A stretch of 64,000 nucleotides of DNA from Mycoplasmatota bacterium (GTDB lineage: Bacteria; Bacillota_I; Bacilli_A; RF39; UBA660): NCBI GenBank assembly GCA_022774645.1, contig JALFKQ010000021.1:1-64000 (forward strand), in the 5' to 3' direction. The translations under genes were made by a program, and so were the position numbers. Below the pieces are notes generated by a model. It was given only the letters and a program-made list of their open reading frames with translations. It searched no databases and had not been told where the DNA came from. Positions 34,685-43,330 of this stretch are shown piece by piece. Every line of letters begins with the position of its first letter. Position 1 is the stretch's first letter.

Positions 34685-36571
34685 ATTTAAGAGTACTTTT
34701 ATAGTCGAACCTTCTTTAACTCTTGTATTAACATTAGGACTAGTATCAATTACACTATCTCCATCACCAGTAAATTCTACTTTAAAACCTTGAAGCAATT
34801 TTTTAGCTTCTTTTTTATTTTTGCCAATAACATCAGGTATCATTTTATAAACAACATCATCCCACCTATAAGATTTTGGAATACCATTTGAGTCTTCTTT
34901 TATATCATAAATTGATATTATATCTTTTAAAACATTTCTTGCTATTGGAGCACTAACAACACCACCATATTGAGTAACACCTTTTGCATGATCTATTGCT
35001 ATATACATAACAAATTCTGGATCATTGGCAGGCATAAAACCTATAAAAGAAAGTACATAGTTTCCTTGCATATATCTTCCATCACTACCAACTTTTTGTG
35101 CTGTACCAGTTTTACCACCAATTCTATAATTTTCAATATAAGCATTTCTACCACTTCCATTAGCTACCACACTTTCAAGAGCATATCTAACAACATCACT
35201 TGTTTCTTTTGTTACAATATTTTCTTTTTTTATAACAGGACTTTTTTGTTCGTTTCCAATAGAAGAAACAATATATGGAGTATAAAGAGTTCCACCATTT
35301 ACAATCGCACTAACAGCAGTAACTTGTTGTAAAGCTGTAACACTAATTCCCTGACCAAATGCAGTTGTAGCTAGTTCAACAGGGCCAACTTTATCTAAAT
35401 TAAATAATATTCCAGTAGCTTCACCATTTAAATCTATACCAGTCTTCTTACCAAAACCAAGTTCAGTAATATATTTAAATAGAGTTTCTTTTCCAAGTCT
35501 TTGACCTAAATTAACAAAACCCGGGTTACATGAGTTTTCAACTACTTGTATAAATGTCTGATCTCCGTGTCCTTTTCTTTTCCAACAGTGAAGAGTAGAG
35601 TTAGCAACTTTAACACTACCTTTATCATAATAATGTTCTTTAAATATATCGACTTTTCCTTCGTTTATTGCTGAAGCTAATGTCACGATTTTAAAAGTAC
35701 TACCAGGTTCAAAGTTAGCCCATATAGCTAAATTTCTATTGATAACCTCAGTACTATAATTTTTATAATTAGCAGGTTCAAAGGAAGGAATACTACTTAT
35801 CGCAAGAACTTCACCTGTTTTCGGATTCATAACAATACCAATTGCTCCATCTGCATTATATTTTTTATAAGCATTTAAAAGTTCATTTTCAAGTGACAAT
35901 TGAATATCCAAATCAACTGTAAGTTTAACATCAGTACCAGAAGTAGGGGAAACATAAGTTTCGGGCAAAGCTAATCTTTTTCCTTTACCATCACTATAAT
36001 ATTTAATATTTCCATTTTTACCAGTAAGTATCTTATCATATTTAAGTTCAATACCACTAAGTCCTTGATTATCAATTCCTGTGTAACCTATAACATGAGA
36101 TAATATGTTTCCATATTTATAATCCCTTTTACTTTCTTTTAAAAGATAAACCCCTTCATAATTATAAGAATTAATTAAATCAGCTTTCTCATGACTAATA
36201 TTTCTGCCTTCGGGATGTACTCTTTCAATAGAAGTCTTCTTACTAACATGCTTATACATCTCATCATAACTAACATCAAGTATAGAAGCTAATGTTTTAC
36301 TTACTTCTTCTTTATTATTAATTTGATTTGGTACTAAGTATAATCCAACAGTAGTGACATTATCAACTATTACTTTACCATTTCTATCAAGTATTTTTCC
36401 TCTATCAGCTTGTACAGTTAAGTCACGACTCCATAATTCATTAGCAAGAGTATTTAATTTCTTATACTCTATAACTTGTATATAAAATACTTTAATAATA
36501 ACAAATAAAAATATTAAACCACATATTAAAAACATATATTTAATTCTAGTATTTTGTTTATTTTGAAACAT
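34682..36571 (-). CDS. Class B penicillin-binding protein (FtsI/SpoVD-like transpeptidase) with a PASTA domain
   Basis: Membrane-anchored peptidoglycan transpeptidase (629 aa) for division or sporulation cortex. One N-terminal span is followed by a dimerisation domain (residues ~50-200). The transpeptidase has Ser291 in EPGSTFKIV (SxxK), an SxN motif (VENSCNPGF) and KTGTAQ. One C-terminal PASTA module starts at MIPDVIGKNKKEAKKLL. PASTA suggests the SpoVD/PBP2x branch. The start follows AGGTGAAA. Confidence 0.9.
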   Translation of the reverse strand: MFQNKQNTRIKYMFLICGLIFLFVIIKVFYIQVIEYKKLNTLANELWSRDLTVQADRGKILDRNGKVIVDNVTTVGLYLVPNQINNKEEVSKTLASILDVSYDEMYKHVSKKTSIERVHPEGRNISHEKADLINSYNYEGVYLLKESKRDYKYGNILSHVIGYTGIDNQGLSGIELKYDKILTGKNGNIKYYSDGKGKRLALPETYVSPTSGTDVKLTVDLDIQLSLENELLNAYKKYNADGAIGIVMNPKTGEVLAISSIPSFEPANYKNYSTEVINRNLAIWANFEPGSTFKIVTLASAINEGKVDIFKEHYYDKGSVKVANSTLHCWKRKGHGDQTFIQVVENSCNPGFVNLGQRLGKETLFKYITELGFGKKTGIDLNGEATGILFNLDKVGPVELATTAFGQGISVTALQQVTAVSAIVNGGTLYTPYIVSSIGNEQKSPVIKKENIVTKETSDVVRYALESVVANGSGRNAYIENYRIGGKTGTAQKVGSDGRYMQGNYVLSFIGFMPANDPEFVMYIAIDHAKGVTQYGGVVSAPIARNVLKDIISIYDIKEDSNGIPKSYRWDDVVYKMIPDVIGKNKKEAKKLLQGFKVEFTGDGDSVIDTSPNVNTRVKEGSTIKVLLN

Positions 36572-36595
36572 AATTTCACCTATAAAATTATATTC

Positions 36596-36623
36596 AAAAA
36601 AAAGAAACTTATTTAAAGTTTCT
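36596..36623 (-). terminator. Terminator of the PilB-like gene
   Basis: On the minus strand, an 8-bp stem (36623-36616 with 36610-36603) begins at the stop codon and is followed by eight T residues. Confidence 0.75.
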
Positions 36624-38079
36624 AAAAGTTAAAGTATTCAACCTCACCAGGTTTAACTGTATCATGAGGTATCTCATTATTATGATTTTCTTTATCAGTT
36701 GGAATAAGTGCTGAATAATCAATTATTTCATTATTATTAGTAGTAACTGGTTCAAGAGATACATAATGATCATTGGCTGGGTTAAAATCATCTATTTCTT
36801 GTATATCAGCTTTATTATAATTATGATTTACTTCTTGATTCTCTATATCTTTTATACCAGTTTCTAAATTATCATCTTCATAGTTAGATAAATCATTATC
36901 AAGATCAACAACTTTAAGTATTTCTGAGAATGATGTTTCACCTTCAACAACTTTAGTAAGTCCATCTTGAAGTAGAGTAATAACATCACTTTTATATACT
37001 AACTTTCTAAGTTCATCTTTATGCATATTATTAGTTATAGCATCTCTGATTTCATCATTCATAAGAAGTACTTCTAATATGGCAATTCTGGATGTAAAGC
37101 CTCTAAAACAATGTTCACAACCATCAGGATTAGCATCATACATTTGATCAACATCTTTATGTAAAACTTTCTTAAATACATTTTTTTCATAATCAGAAGT
37201 ATTTCTAAGAACTTTACAATGAGGACATAATTTTCTTGCTAATTTTTGTGAAATAATACCAGTAAGAGCAGAACCAAGCAAATATCTCTCTACATCCATA
37301 TCGGTAAGTCTTTCAATAGTATTTAATGAGTTATTGGTGTGTATTGTAGATAAAACTTTGTGTCCAGTAATTGAAGCTCTAACGGCAATTCTAGCAGTTT
37401 CATCATCACGAATTTCTCCAATCATTATAACATCTGGGTCTTGTCTTAAGATACTTCTTAAAACATTAGCAAATGTAAGACCAATTTCACTTTGAGCTTG
37501 TACTTGATTAATACCAGCTATATCCATTTCTATTGGGTCTTCAACTGTTATAATATTAACAGCTTCAGTATTCATCTTTTGAAGAATAGAGTAAACAGTA
37601 GTTGATTTACCAGAACCAGTAGCTCCAGTAACAAGTATAATACCATTTGGAACACTAATCATTTTATGTATTTTATTTAAACTATCTTCTGAGAAACCTA
37701 AAGTTTCAAGCCCTTGTAAACTCTTTGAATAATCAAGAACACGAATAACGACTTTTTCACCATTATTAGTTGGAAGAGAAGAAACACGAAGATCTAACAT
37801 CTTATCTCCAATTTTAGTTTTAATAGCACCATCTTGTGGAAGTCTTGTTTCCATAATATTCATTTGAGCCATCATTTTTATACGAGATATTAAATTTCTT
37901 TTATATTGACCAGGAATAATAGAGTAATCTGATAAAATACCATCAATACGAATACGAATTCTAATAGCATCTTTTGTTGGATCCATATGGATATCACTAA
38001 CATTTTTTCTAACAGCATCCATTATGATTTCGTTAGCTATTTCAACAATAGGCATTTTTTCAAAATCAAATTCCCTCAT
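36622..38079 (-). CDS. PilB/GspE/ComGA-type assembly ATPase
   Basis: Hexameric secretion ATPase that powers pilus or pseudopilus assembly (485 aa). It has a central N2-type domain (VSDIHMDPTKDAIRIRIRIDG), Walker A GATGSGKST, an Asp box (IMIGEIRDDETARIAVRASITGH) and a CPHC...CEHC zinc loop. The usual N-terminal T2SSE_N domain is missing, so it starts near the N2 domain as in ComGA. A ~90-residue acidic, disordered tail follows the ATPase. It is divergent from the prepilin gene at 38196. No PilC/ComGB-type inner-membrane gene is in this window. Confidence 0.9.
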   Translation of the reverse strand: MREFDFEKMPIVEIANEIIMDAVRKNVSDIHMDPTKDAIRIRIRIDGILSDYSIIPGQYKRNLISRIKMMAQMNIMETRLPQDGAIKTKIGDKMLDLRVSSLPTNNGEKVVIRVLDYSKSLQGLETLGFSEDSLNKIHKMISVPNGIILVTGATGSGKSTTVYSILQKMNTEAVNIITVEDPIEMDIAGINQVQAQSEIGLTFANVLRSILRQDPDVIMIGEIRDDETARIAVRASITGHKVLSTIHTNNSLNTIERLTDMDVERYLLGSALTGIISQKLARKLCPHCKVLRNTSDYEKNVFKKVLHKDVDQMYDANPDGCEHCFRGFTSRIAILEVLLMNDEIRDAITNNMHKDELRKLVYKSDVITLLQDGLTKVVEGETSFSEILKVVDLDNDLSNYEDDNLETGIKDIENQEVNHNYNKADIQEIDDFNPANDHYVSLEPVTTNNNEIIDYSALIPTDKENHNNEIPHDTVKPGEVEYFNF

Positions 38080-38140
38080 AATTCCCTCTCTATTCTAAAT
38101 AATATTATATAATACTAAAAAAAATATTTCAACATAAATA

Positions 38141-38169
38141 TTGTTATTAAATAAAAAATTTGTTATACT
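38141..38169 (+). promoter_or_regulatory. Promoter of the prepilin operon
   Basis: TTGTTA (38141-38146), 17-base spacer and TATACT (38164-38169), 27 bases before the prepilin start. Confidence 0.65.
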
Positions 38170-38195
38170 TTAATAGAAAATAGAGGTAGTGAAAA

Positions 38196-38636
38196 ATGGA
38201 TAAAAAAGGATTTACCTTAGTAGAATTAATGGTTTCAATATCTATAATGATGTTACTTGCTGTAATGTTAATTCCAGCAATAAACACAGTTAGAAATAAA
38301 GTATTACAACAGTTATATGATGCAAAAATAGAACAAATCCTATCCTCAAGTAAAGCCTGGGGAAGAGATAACTTAATTAGAATACCTCAGTATGTAAATA
38401 GTATATATTATGAAAATGATCAATATAGATATTGTGATTCAGATTGTGCATGTGTATTAGTAAAAGAATTAATAAATCAAGGCTATATAGCAGGAGATTC
38501 TAAAAATAAAACTGAACTTAAAAATCCTCTTGATAAAAAGAGTATGAATAATACCCTTGTTTGTGTAAGATACGATACAAATGATGCTATGACTAGAAAA
38601 ATAGTATCTTATATAGCAGAAGAAGGTATGCATTAA
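38196..38636 (+). CDS. Type IV prepilin-like (pseudopilin) protein
   Basis: A 146-residue class III signal protein. MDKKGFTLVELMVSISI carries the prepilin peptidase site after Gly5 with Phe and Glu at +1 and +5, followed by the hydrophobic polymerisation helix. The head domain has four to five Cys residues (CDSDCACV, LVCVRY) that could form disulfides. It is the first gene after the promoter, upstream of a prolyl-tRNA synthetase, and divergent from the PilB-type ATPase. It probably forms a pseudopilus or competence-type filament. Confidence 0.85.
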   Translation: MDKKGFTLVELMVSISIMMLLAVMLIPAINTVRNKVLQQLYDAKIEQILSSSKAWGRDNLIRIPQYVNSIYYENDQYRYCDSDCACVLVKELINQGYIAGDSKNKTELKNPLDKKSMNNTLVCVRYDTNDAMTRKIVSYIAEEGMH

Positions 38637-38663
38637 TTATATGCAAAATAAGGAGAAATACTT

Positions 38664-40364
38664 ATGAGAATGTCTAATAGTTTTTTTATAACAAGAAAAG
38701 AATTTCCAAAAGATGAAAATACTATATCTGCTAAACTATTAATAAAAAGTGGTATGGTATTTAAAAATGAAAACGGCATATATAGTTATCTACCGCTAGG
38801 ACTAAAAGTAGTAAATAATATAAAAAAAATAATAAGAAATGAGATGAAAAAAATAAATGCAGAAGAAGTATTAATGCCATCTCTAGTAAATTATTCATAT
38901 TTTGAAAATAGCGGAAGAAATGTAATTTTTGATAAAGAAATGTTTACATTAAAGGATAGAAATAATAAAGAATATGCATTGTGTCCGACACATGAAGAAT
39001 TATTTACATATTTAGTAAGAAATAAAATACAAAGTTATAAAGATTTACATTTTACTTTATTTCAAATGAGTAACAAGTTTAGAGATGAATTTCATCCTGA
39101 ATATGGTCTTATAAGAAAAAAAGAGTTTTTAATGGCTGATGCATATAGTTTTGATGCTGATATGAGTGGCCTTGATGTAAGCTATGATAAAATGTATCAA
39201 ACATTTAAAAACATATTTAAAAGATGTAACCTAGATACAATAACTGTTAAAAGTGATCCAGAAAGTATGAAAGGAACAACTAGTGAAGAATTTCAAGTTG
39301 AATGTGATTTTGGAGATAATAAGATAGTTAAATGTACAAGTTGTTCATATAGTTCAAATATTGAAGAAGCTGCTTGTTTAACAAAAATAAGCAAAGAAAA
39401 CAATTTTGATATAAAAATGATAAGAAAAGTTCATACACCTAATATAAAAACAGTAAAAGAATTAAAAGAATTTTTTAATGTAGATGATGATAAAATATTA
39501 AAATCATTAATAATAAAAGCAGATTCAAAATATATAATGATACTTTTAAAAGGTAATGATGAATTAAATACAAATAAATTAGAAACTGTATTAAAAACAA
39601 AAAATATAGAAATACCATCTTCTTACGAATTAGAAAAAATCGGAACAGAAGTAGGATTTATTGGCCCTATAAAATCAACGATGACAGTAATTGCAGATAT
39701 GGAAGTAAAAAATATGCATAATGTCATTTGCGGAGCTAATATAAAAGATTATCATTATAAAAATGTTAATCCTAAAATAGATTTTAAAATAGATAGATTT
39801 GCTGATTTAAAAATGTTTGATGAAAATTCATATTGTCCAAAATGTGGAAGTAAATGTGAAATTATAAATGGAATAGAAGTAGGCCATATATTTAAATTAG
39901 AAACTAATTATAGTAAAGTATATGACTTAAAATATTTAGATGAAACAAATACATTTAATTATGTACATATGGGATCTTATGGGATAGGAATAGACAGATT
40001 AATATCTGCAATAATAGAAAAAAATCATGATGAAAAAGGTATTATATGGCCAATGCTTGTAGCACCTTACAAAGTAGCAATAGTTGTTATTAATGTTAAC
40101 GATAAAGAAAGTTATAAATATTCTAAAATGTTATATGAAAGATTAACTCAAAATGGAATAGATACAATATTAGATGATAGAAAAGAAACAGTAGGCACAA
40201 AATTCAATGATATGGACTTGTTTGGAATACCAATAAGAATAACAGTAGGAAAAAAACTTGAAGAAGGATTCGTTGAAATGAAACTTAGAAGTGAAGAAAT
40301 GAGTAACGATATAAAAATAGAAAATGTATTAAAAACAATAGAAAAAATGTTAGAAACCAAATAA
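38664..40364 (+). CDS. proS: Prolyl-tRNA synthetase, bacterial type with editing domain (divergent copy)
   Basis: Charges tRNA-Pro (566 aa). The layout is the bacterial ProS form: N-terminal class II core, inserted editing-like domain (about residues 225-380, from CLTKISKENNF to VNPKIDFKIDRF), motif 3 (MGSYGIGIDRL) and anticodon-binding domain. Motif 2 reads FRDEFHPEYGLIRKKEFLM instead of the usual RxRxGxxRxREF, so the core is diverged. It stands 27 bases after a prepilin gene and directly before a secreted protein, an unusual place. A second, archaeal-type ProS lies at 50671. Confidence 0.9.
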   Translation: MRMSNSFFITRKEFPKDENTISAKLLIKSGMVFKNENGIYSYLPLGLKVVNNIKKIIRNEMKKINAEEVLMPSLVNYSYFENSGRNVIFDKEMFTLKDRNNKEYALCPTHEELFTYLVRNKIQSYKDLHFTLFQMSNKFRDEFHPEYGLIRKKEFLMADAYSFDADMSGLDVSYDKMYQTFKNIFKRCNLDTITVKSDPESMKGTTSEEFQVECDFGDNKIVKCTSCSYSSNIEEAACLTKISKENNFDIKMIRKVHTPNIKTVKELKEFFNVDDDKILKSLIIKADSKYIMILLKGNDELNTNKLETVLKTKNIEIPSSYELEKIGTEVGFIGPIKSTMTVIADMEVKNMHNVICGANIKDYHYKNVNPKIDFKIDRFADLKMFDENSYCPKCGSKCEIINGIEVGHIFKLETNYSKVYDLKYLDETNTFNYVHMGSYGIGIDRLISAIIEKNHDEKGIIWPMLVAPYKVAIVVINVNDKESYKYSKMLYERLTQNGIDTILDDRKETVGTKFNDMDLFGIPIRITVGKKLEEGFVEMKLRSEEMSNDIKIENVLKTIEKMLETK

Positions 40365-40377
40365 GAAAGGATTAGAT

Positions 40378-42456
40378 ATGAAAAAGATAGTAACAATAAT
40401 TATATGTATGTTCTTATCAATAGTTAGTGTTAATGCAATAGTTAGAAACAACTATGCTACTTCAGTAAATAAAACAAATTCATATATAACTAAATTTAAA
40501 GATTATAAAATATTTATTGATCAAGAAGAAACATTACCATATATTTATAATAAAAAAGGCTTATCAAAAAGTGATACTTTTAAAAAATCTGGATTTATTA
40601 GTGTATATGAGTTAATGGCAACACTAGATAAAAATAATCGAACATATTTATTTAATGGTTCTAAATATTGGACTAACACTGAAGAAAATGACAAAATTCA
40701 TATAATAAATGTAAGAACTGATAATGTTAGTGAATTAGTTTCAAAACTTAATGAACAAGAAATGAAACCAACTCAATACATTCTACCTCAAACATTGATA
40801 GTTGGTTCAGGTACACATGAAGATCCTTGGACATTTGTAAAACCAGAATTCAAAATTACTGTAAAAGCATATAATGGAAAAGTTAACGGAAGTGTTAAAA
40901 TTGAAGAAACAATTAATGATTTTGAAAGTGAATATACAATTGCTGCAGATGATCATTATGAATTAAAAAGTGATAATGATATTACATGTAATAATAAAGC
41001 CACAATAATAAATAACAATGGAAAATTACAGTTAAAAAATATAAGAAGTGATTTAACTTGTGAAATAAGATATACTAAAAAAGTATATAATATAACTGTA
41101 AAAGTAAATAATGGAACAGTAAATGGTAAAGAAAGTGAAATATATAATATAGATGCTTTAACTGACAAATCAATACAAATAGAACCACTTCCTGGTTATG
41201 GACTTGTAAAAAGTGATTGTAGTAGCATATATGTTTATGATAATGATATTTTAACTTTTAAAGAAATAAAAGGAAATATAACTTGTGAATTATTCTTTGA
41301 TATAACAAAGAAAGAGTATAAATTTACTGGTAAAGAAGAAGAATATCCAGTACCTGCTGATGGAACTTACACTATAAGTGTTTATGGAGCACAAGGTGGA
41401 GGAGAAAACGGAGGCAAAGGTGGCTTCGTTAAAACTGAAATTAAATTAAATAAAGGCGAAAAATTAAAAATCAATGTTGGTGGTCAAAATGGATATAATG
41501 GTGGAGGAGGTTTTAATAATACGACTTACACACCAGGAGGAGGAGCATCAACAGTAGAATATAATGGAACAAAAATTATAATTGCCGCTGGTGGAGGAGC
41601 TATGGCTCCAGATAAAACTGCTGGTGGAGCTGGTGGTTCTGGAACAGGAGCTGGTGGAGCAAATGCTGGATCAGGTGCTGGACTTGCCGGAACAAACGGT
41701 GGAGGCGGAACTAACAGTATAGATTATAATTATAAATGTAATTGTCAAACATGTGGAGGACAATGTACAGAATACTATCCAACATATGATTGTAATTGCT
41801 CAACTTGTGGTGGAAATTGTACTTCATACTATCCAACATATGATTGTAGATGTTCAACATGTGGAGGCGGATGTAAATCTTATGCTTCAACATATAAATG
41901 CAATTGTTCAACATGCGGAGGACAATGTACTGCATATTATTCAACTTATAGTTGTAACTGTAAAACTTGTAAGGGAAGCTGCAAATCATATAGATGTACA
42001 AAATATTCTTATCAAGGAAATGCAAACTGCTACTGCGGTGGTTTAAGTGCAAACTGTTGTGGATGTACTTGTAGTAGTTACAGTACATATAGTTGTAATT
42101 GTCAAACATGCGGTGGAGGTTGCAAATCTTATGCCGCAACATACGATTGTAATTGTTCAACATGTGGAGGAGGATGCACATCATATTATCCAGAATATGA
42201 ATGTAATTGTTCAACATGTGGAGGAGGATGTAAATCTTATTCAGCAGAATACGAATGTAACTGTAAAACATGTGGAGGAGGTTGCAAAACTTATGCTGCA
42301 ACATATGAATGTAATTGTAAGAGATGTACTACAAATGGAAAACCAGGACAAGGTGGTAAAAATAGCACATCCGGGACACAAACAGTGTTAAGCAATGTAT
42401 CTGGAAATAGAAGTGGAAACGGATACATATTAATAGAATTTAAGGAGGCAAGTTAA
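40378..42456 (+). CDS. Secreted Gly-rich protein with nine CxCxxCxxxC repeats
   Basis: A 692-residue exported protein I do not recognise as a known family. A signal peptide (about residues 1-21) precedes a region with two FxITVKAYNGKVNGS / YNITVKVNNGTVNG modules (Listeria-Bacteroides/Bacterial repeat-like). A glycine-rich domain of the type found with receptor-kinase ALK proteins follows (YTISVYGAQGGGENGGKGGF...). Inside the glycine-rich part lies an array of 18-residue Cys units (residues ~452-650), each C-x-C-x-x-C-G-G-x-C plus SY. The protein closes with GNGYILIEF, the usual end of the glycine-rich domain. The unit spacing suggests disulfide or metal binding. Confidence 0.75.
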   Translation: MKKIVTIIICMFLSIVSVNAIVRNNYATSVNKTNSYITKFKDYKIFIDQEETLPYIYNKKGLSKSDTFKKSGFISVYELMATLDKNNRTYLFNGSKYWTNTEENDKIHIINVRTDNVSELVSKLNEQEMKPTQYILPQTLIVGSGTHEDPWTFVKPEFKITVKAYNGKVNGSVKIEETINDFESEYTIAADDHYELKSDNDITCNNKATIINNNGKLQLKNIRSDLTCEIRYTKKVYNITVKVNNGTVNGKESEIYNIDALTDKSIQIEPLPGYGLVKSDCSSIYVYDNDILTFKEIKGNITCELFFDITKKEYKFTGKEEEYPVPADGTYTISVYGAQGGGENGGKGGFVKTEIKLNKGEKLKINVGGQNGYNGGGGFNNTTYTPGGGASTVEYNGTKIIIAAGGGAMAPDKTAGGAGGSGTGAGGANAGSGAGLAGTNGGGGTNSIDYNYKCNCQTCGGQCTEYYPTYDCNCSTCGGNCTSYYPTYDCRCSTCGGGCKSYASTYKCNCSTCGGQCTAYYSTYSCNCKTCKGSCKSYRCTKYSYQGNANCYCGGLSANCCGCTCSSYSTYSCNCQTCGGGCKSYAATYDCNCSTCGGGCTSYYPEYECNCSTCGGGCKSYSAEYECNCKTCGGGCKTYAATYECNCKRCTTNGKPGQGGKNSTSGTQTVLSNVSGNRSGNGYILIEFKEAS
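41731..42327 (+). repeat. Array of 54-bp (18-residue) Cys-rich repeats
   Basis: Four units run from 41731 with exact 54-base spacing, a diverged middle stretch with extra Cys residues follows, then four more canonical units and a partial last one (ends at CKRC). Typical unit: Y-x-CNCSTCGGGC-x-SY. Each adds four Cys residues. Confidence 0.8.
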
Positions 42457-42863
42457 TGAAAAAAGGATTATTAATTTCACTAGTATGCATCTTATTAATA
42501 ACAGGATGTAATGAAAAAACAAATAATAATGGAGATAAAGATAAGAATAAAACACCAGTTGTAAAAAAGCTTACACAAGAAGAAATTAATTTAAAATATG
42601 ATGAAATGAAATCTAAATTAATTGAATATGGAAAATTAATTTATGAAAATGATACATGGACTAAAGGAAATGTACAAGTAATGACATATCACATGAGTTT
42701 AAAAGAAATGCAAGACATAAATAAATATGATATTTCAATGTTTATTAATCCAGAAACTGGAAAACAATGTGATTTAGAAAAAACAAAAATTGAATTTGTT
42801 GTTAAAAGTTCAACATCAACAAAAACAGAATATTCATTTAATCCAGTTGTAGTATGTGAGTAA
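42456..42863 (+). CDS. Lipoprotein, unknown (paralogue A)
   Basis: A 135-residue protein with a lipoprotein signal (LLITGC lipobox) and a small mixed domain (YGKLIYENDTWTKGN, then YHMSLKEMQDIN, then KTEYSFNPVVVCE). It starts on the last base of the Cys-repeat gene's stop codon, indicating tight coupling. It resembles the next gene in order of motifs, so the two are tandem paralogues. Role unknown; perhaps it assists display of the secreted repeat protein. Confidence 0.75.
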   Translation: MKKGLLISLVCILLITGCNEKTNNNGDKDKNKTPVVKKLTQEEINLKYDEMKSKLIEYGKLIYENDTWTKGNVQVMTYHMSLKEMQDINKYDISMFINPETGKQCDLEKTKIEFVVKSSTSTKTEYSFNPVVVCE

Positions 42864-42865
42864 AT

Positions 42866-43240
42866 ATGAAAAAAGTTTTACTAATACTTATAACAATATT
42901 ATTGTTAACTGGTTGCTCATCAAAAAATGAAACTACAGAAGAAATAATAACAACTAAACCAGTAGTTGATAAAAAAGAAAAGTTAACTGAAGCTGAAAAT
43001 ATATTACTTAATTATGGAAAATTAATATATGAAACAGAAGAGTGGCAAAATATTAATTTAGAAATCAAAACATATGAAACTACTCTTAAAGAAATGAATG
43101 AGGTTAATGGTTTTGATATATCAGCATTTAATAACTATATTAAATGTGATGTTGATACAACTAAAATACAATATATTGTAGAAGGAAAAGAAGAAGGAAA
43201 ACTAATAACTAGATTAAATCCAGTATTAGATTGCAAATAA
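42866..43240 (+). CDS. Lipoprotein, unknown (paralogue B)
   Basis: A 124-residue lipoprotein (LLLTGC lipobox). It shares with the preceding lipoprotein the layout LxxYGKLIYExxxW, a YxxxLKEMxxxN segment, then CDxxxTKI and a C-terminal NPVxxC. It starts 2 bases after paralogue A stops. It ends the prepilin-proS-Cys-repeat-lipoprotein run; a weak hairpin with a GAAA loop and T run follows. Confidence 0.75.
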   Translation: MKKVLLILITILLLTGCSSKNETTEEIITTKPVVDKKEKLTEAENILLNYGKLIYETEEWQNINLEIKTYETTLKEMNEVNGFDISAFNNYIKCDVDTTKIQYIVEGKEEGKLITRLNPVLDCK

Positions 43241-43266
43241 ATCTCGAAAGAGACTTTTTTTCTTTT
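43236..43266 (+). terminator. Terminator after the lipoprotein pair
   Basis: A short imperfect stem (about 43239-43258) with a GAAA loop is followed by seven T residues and more T-rich sequence. Confidence 0.6.
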
Positions 43267-43273
43267 TCTTTTA

Positions 43274-43302
43274 TTTACAAAAAAATATAGATTTGTTATA
43301 AT
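43274..43302 (+). promoter_or_regulatory. Promoter of the arc operon
   Basis: TTTACA (43274-43279), 17-base spacer and perfect TATAAT (43297-43302), 28 bases before the arcA TTG start. Confidence 0.75.
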
Positions 43303-43330
43303 TTATATAGGATAGAAGGGAGGGTTAAAA

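Noticed and set aside
41711-42391. Long open frames on both strands across the Cys-repeat region
   Set aside because: They are frame-shadows of the 54-bp repeat unit in the plus-strand gene. They have no ribosome sites, and their products are low-complexity His/Val or Met/Tyr runs.
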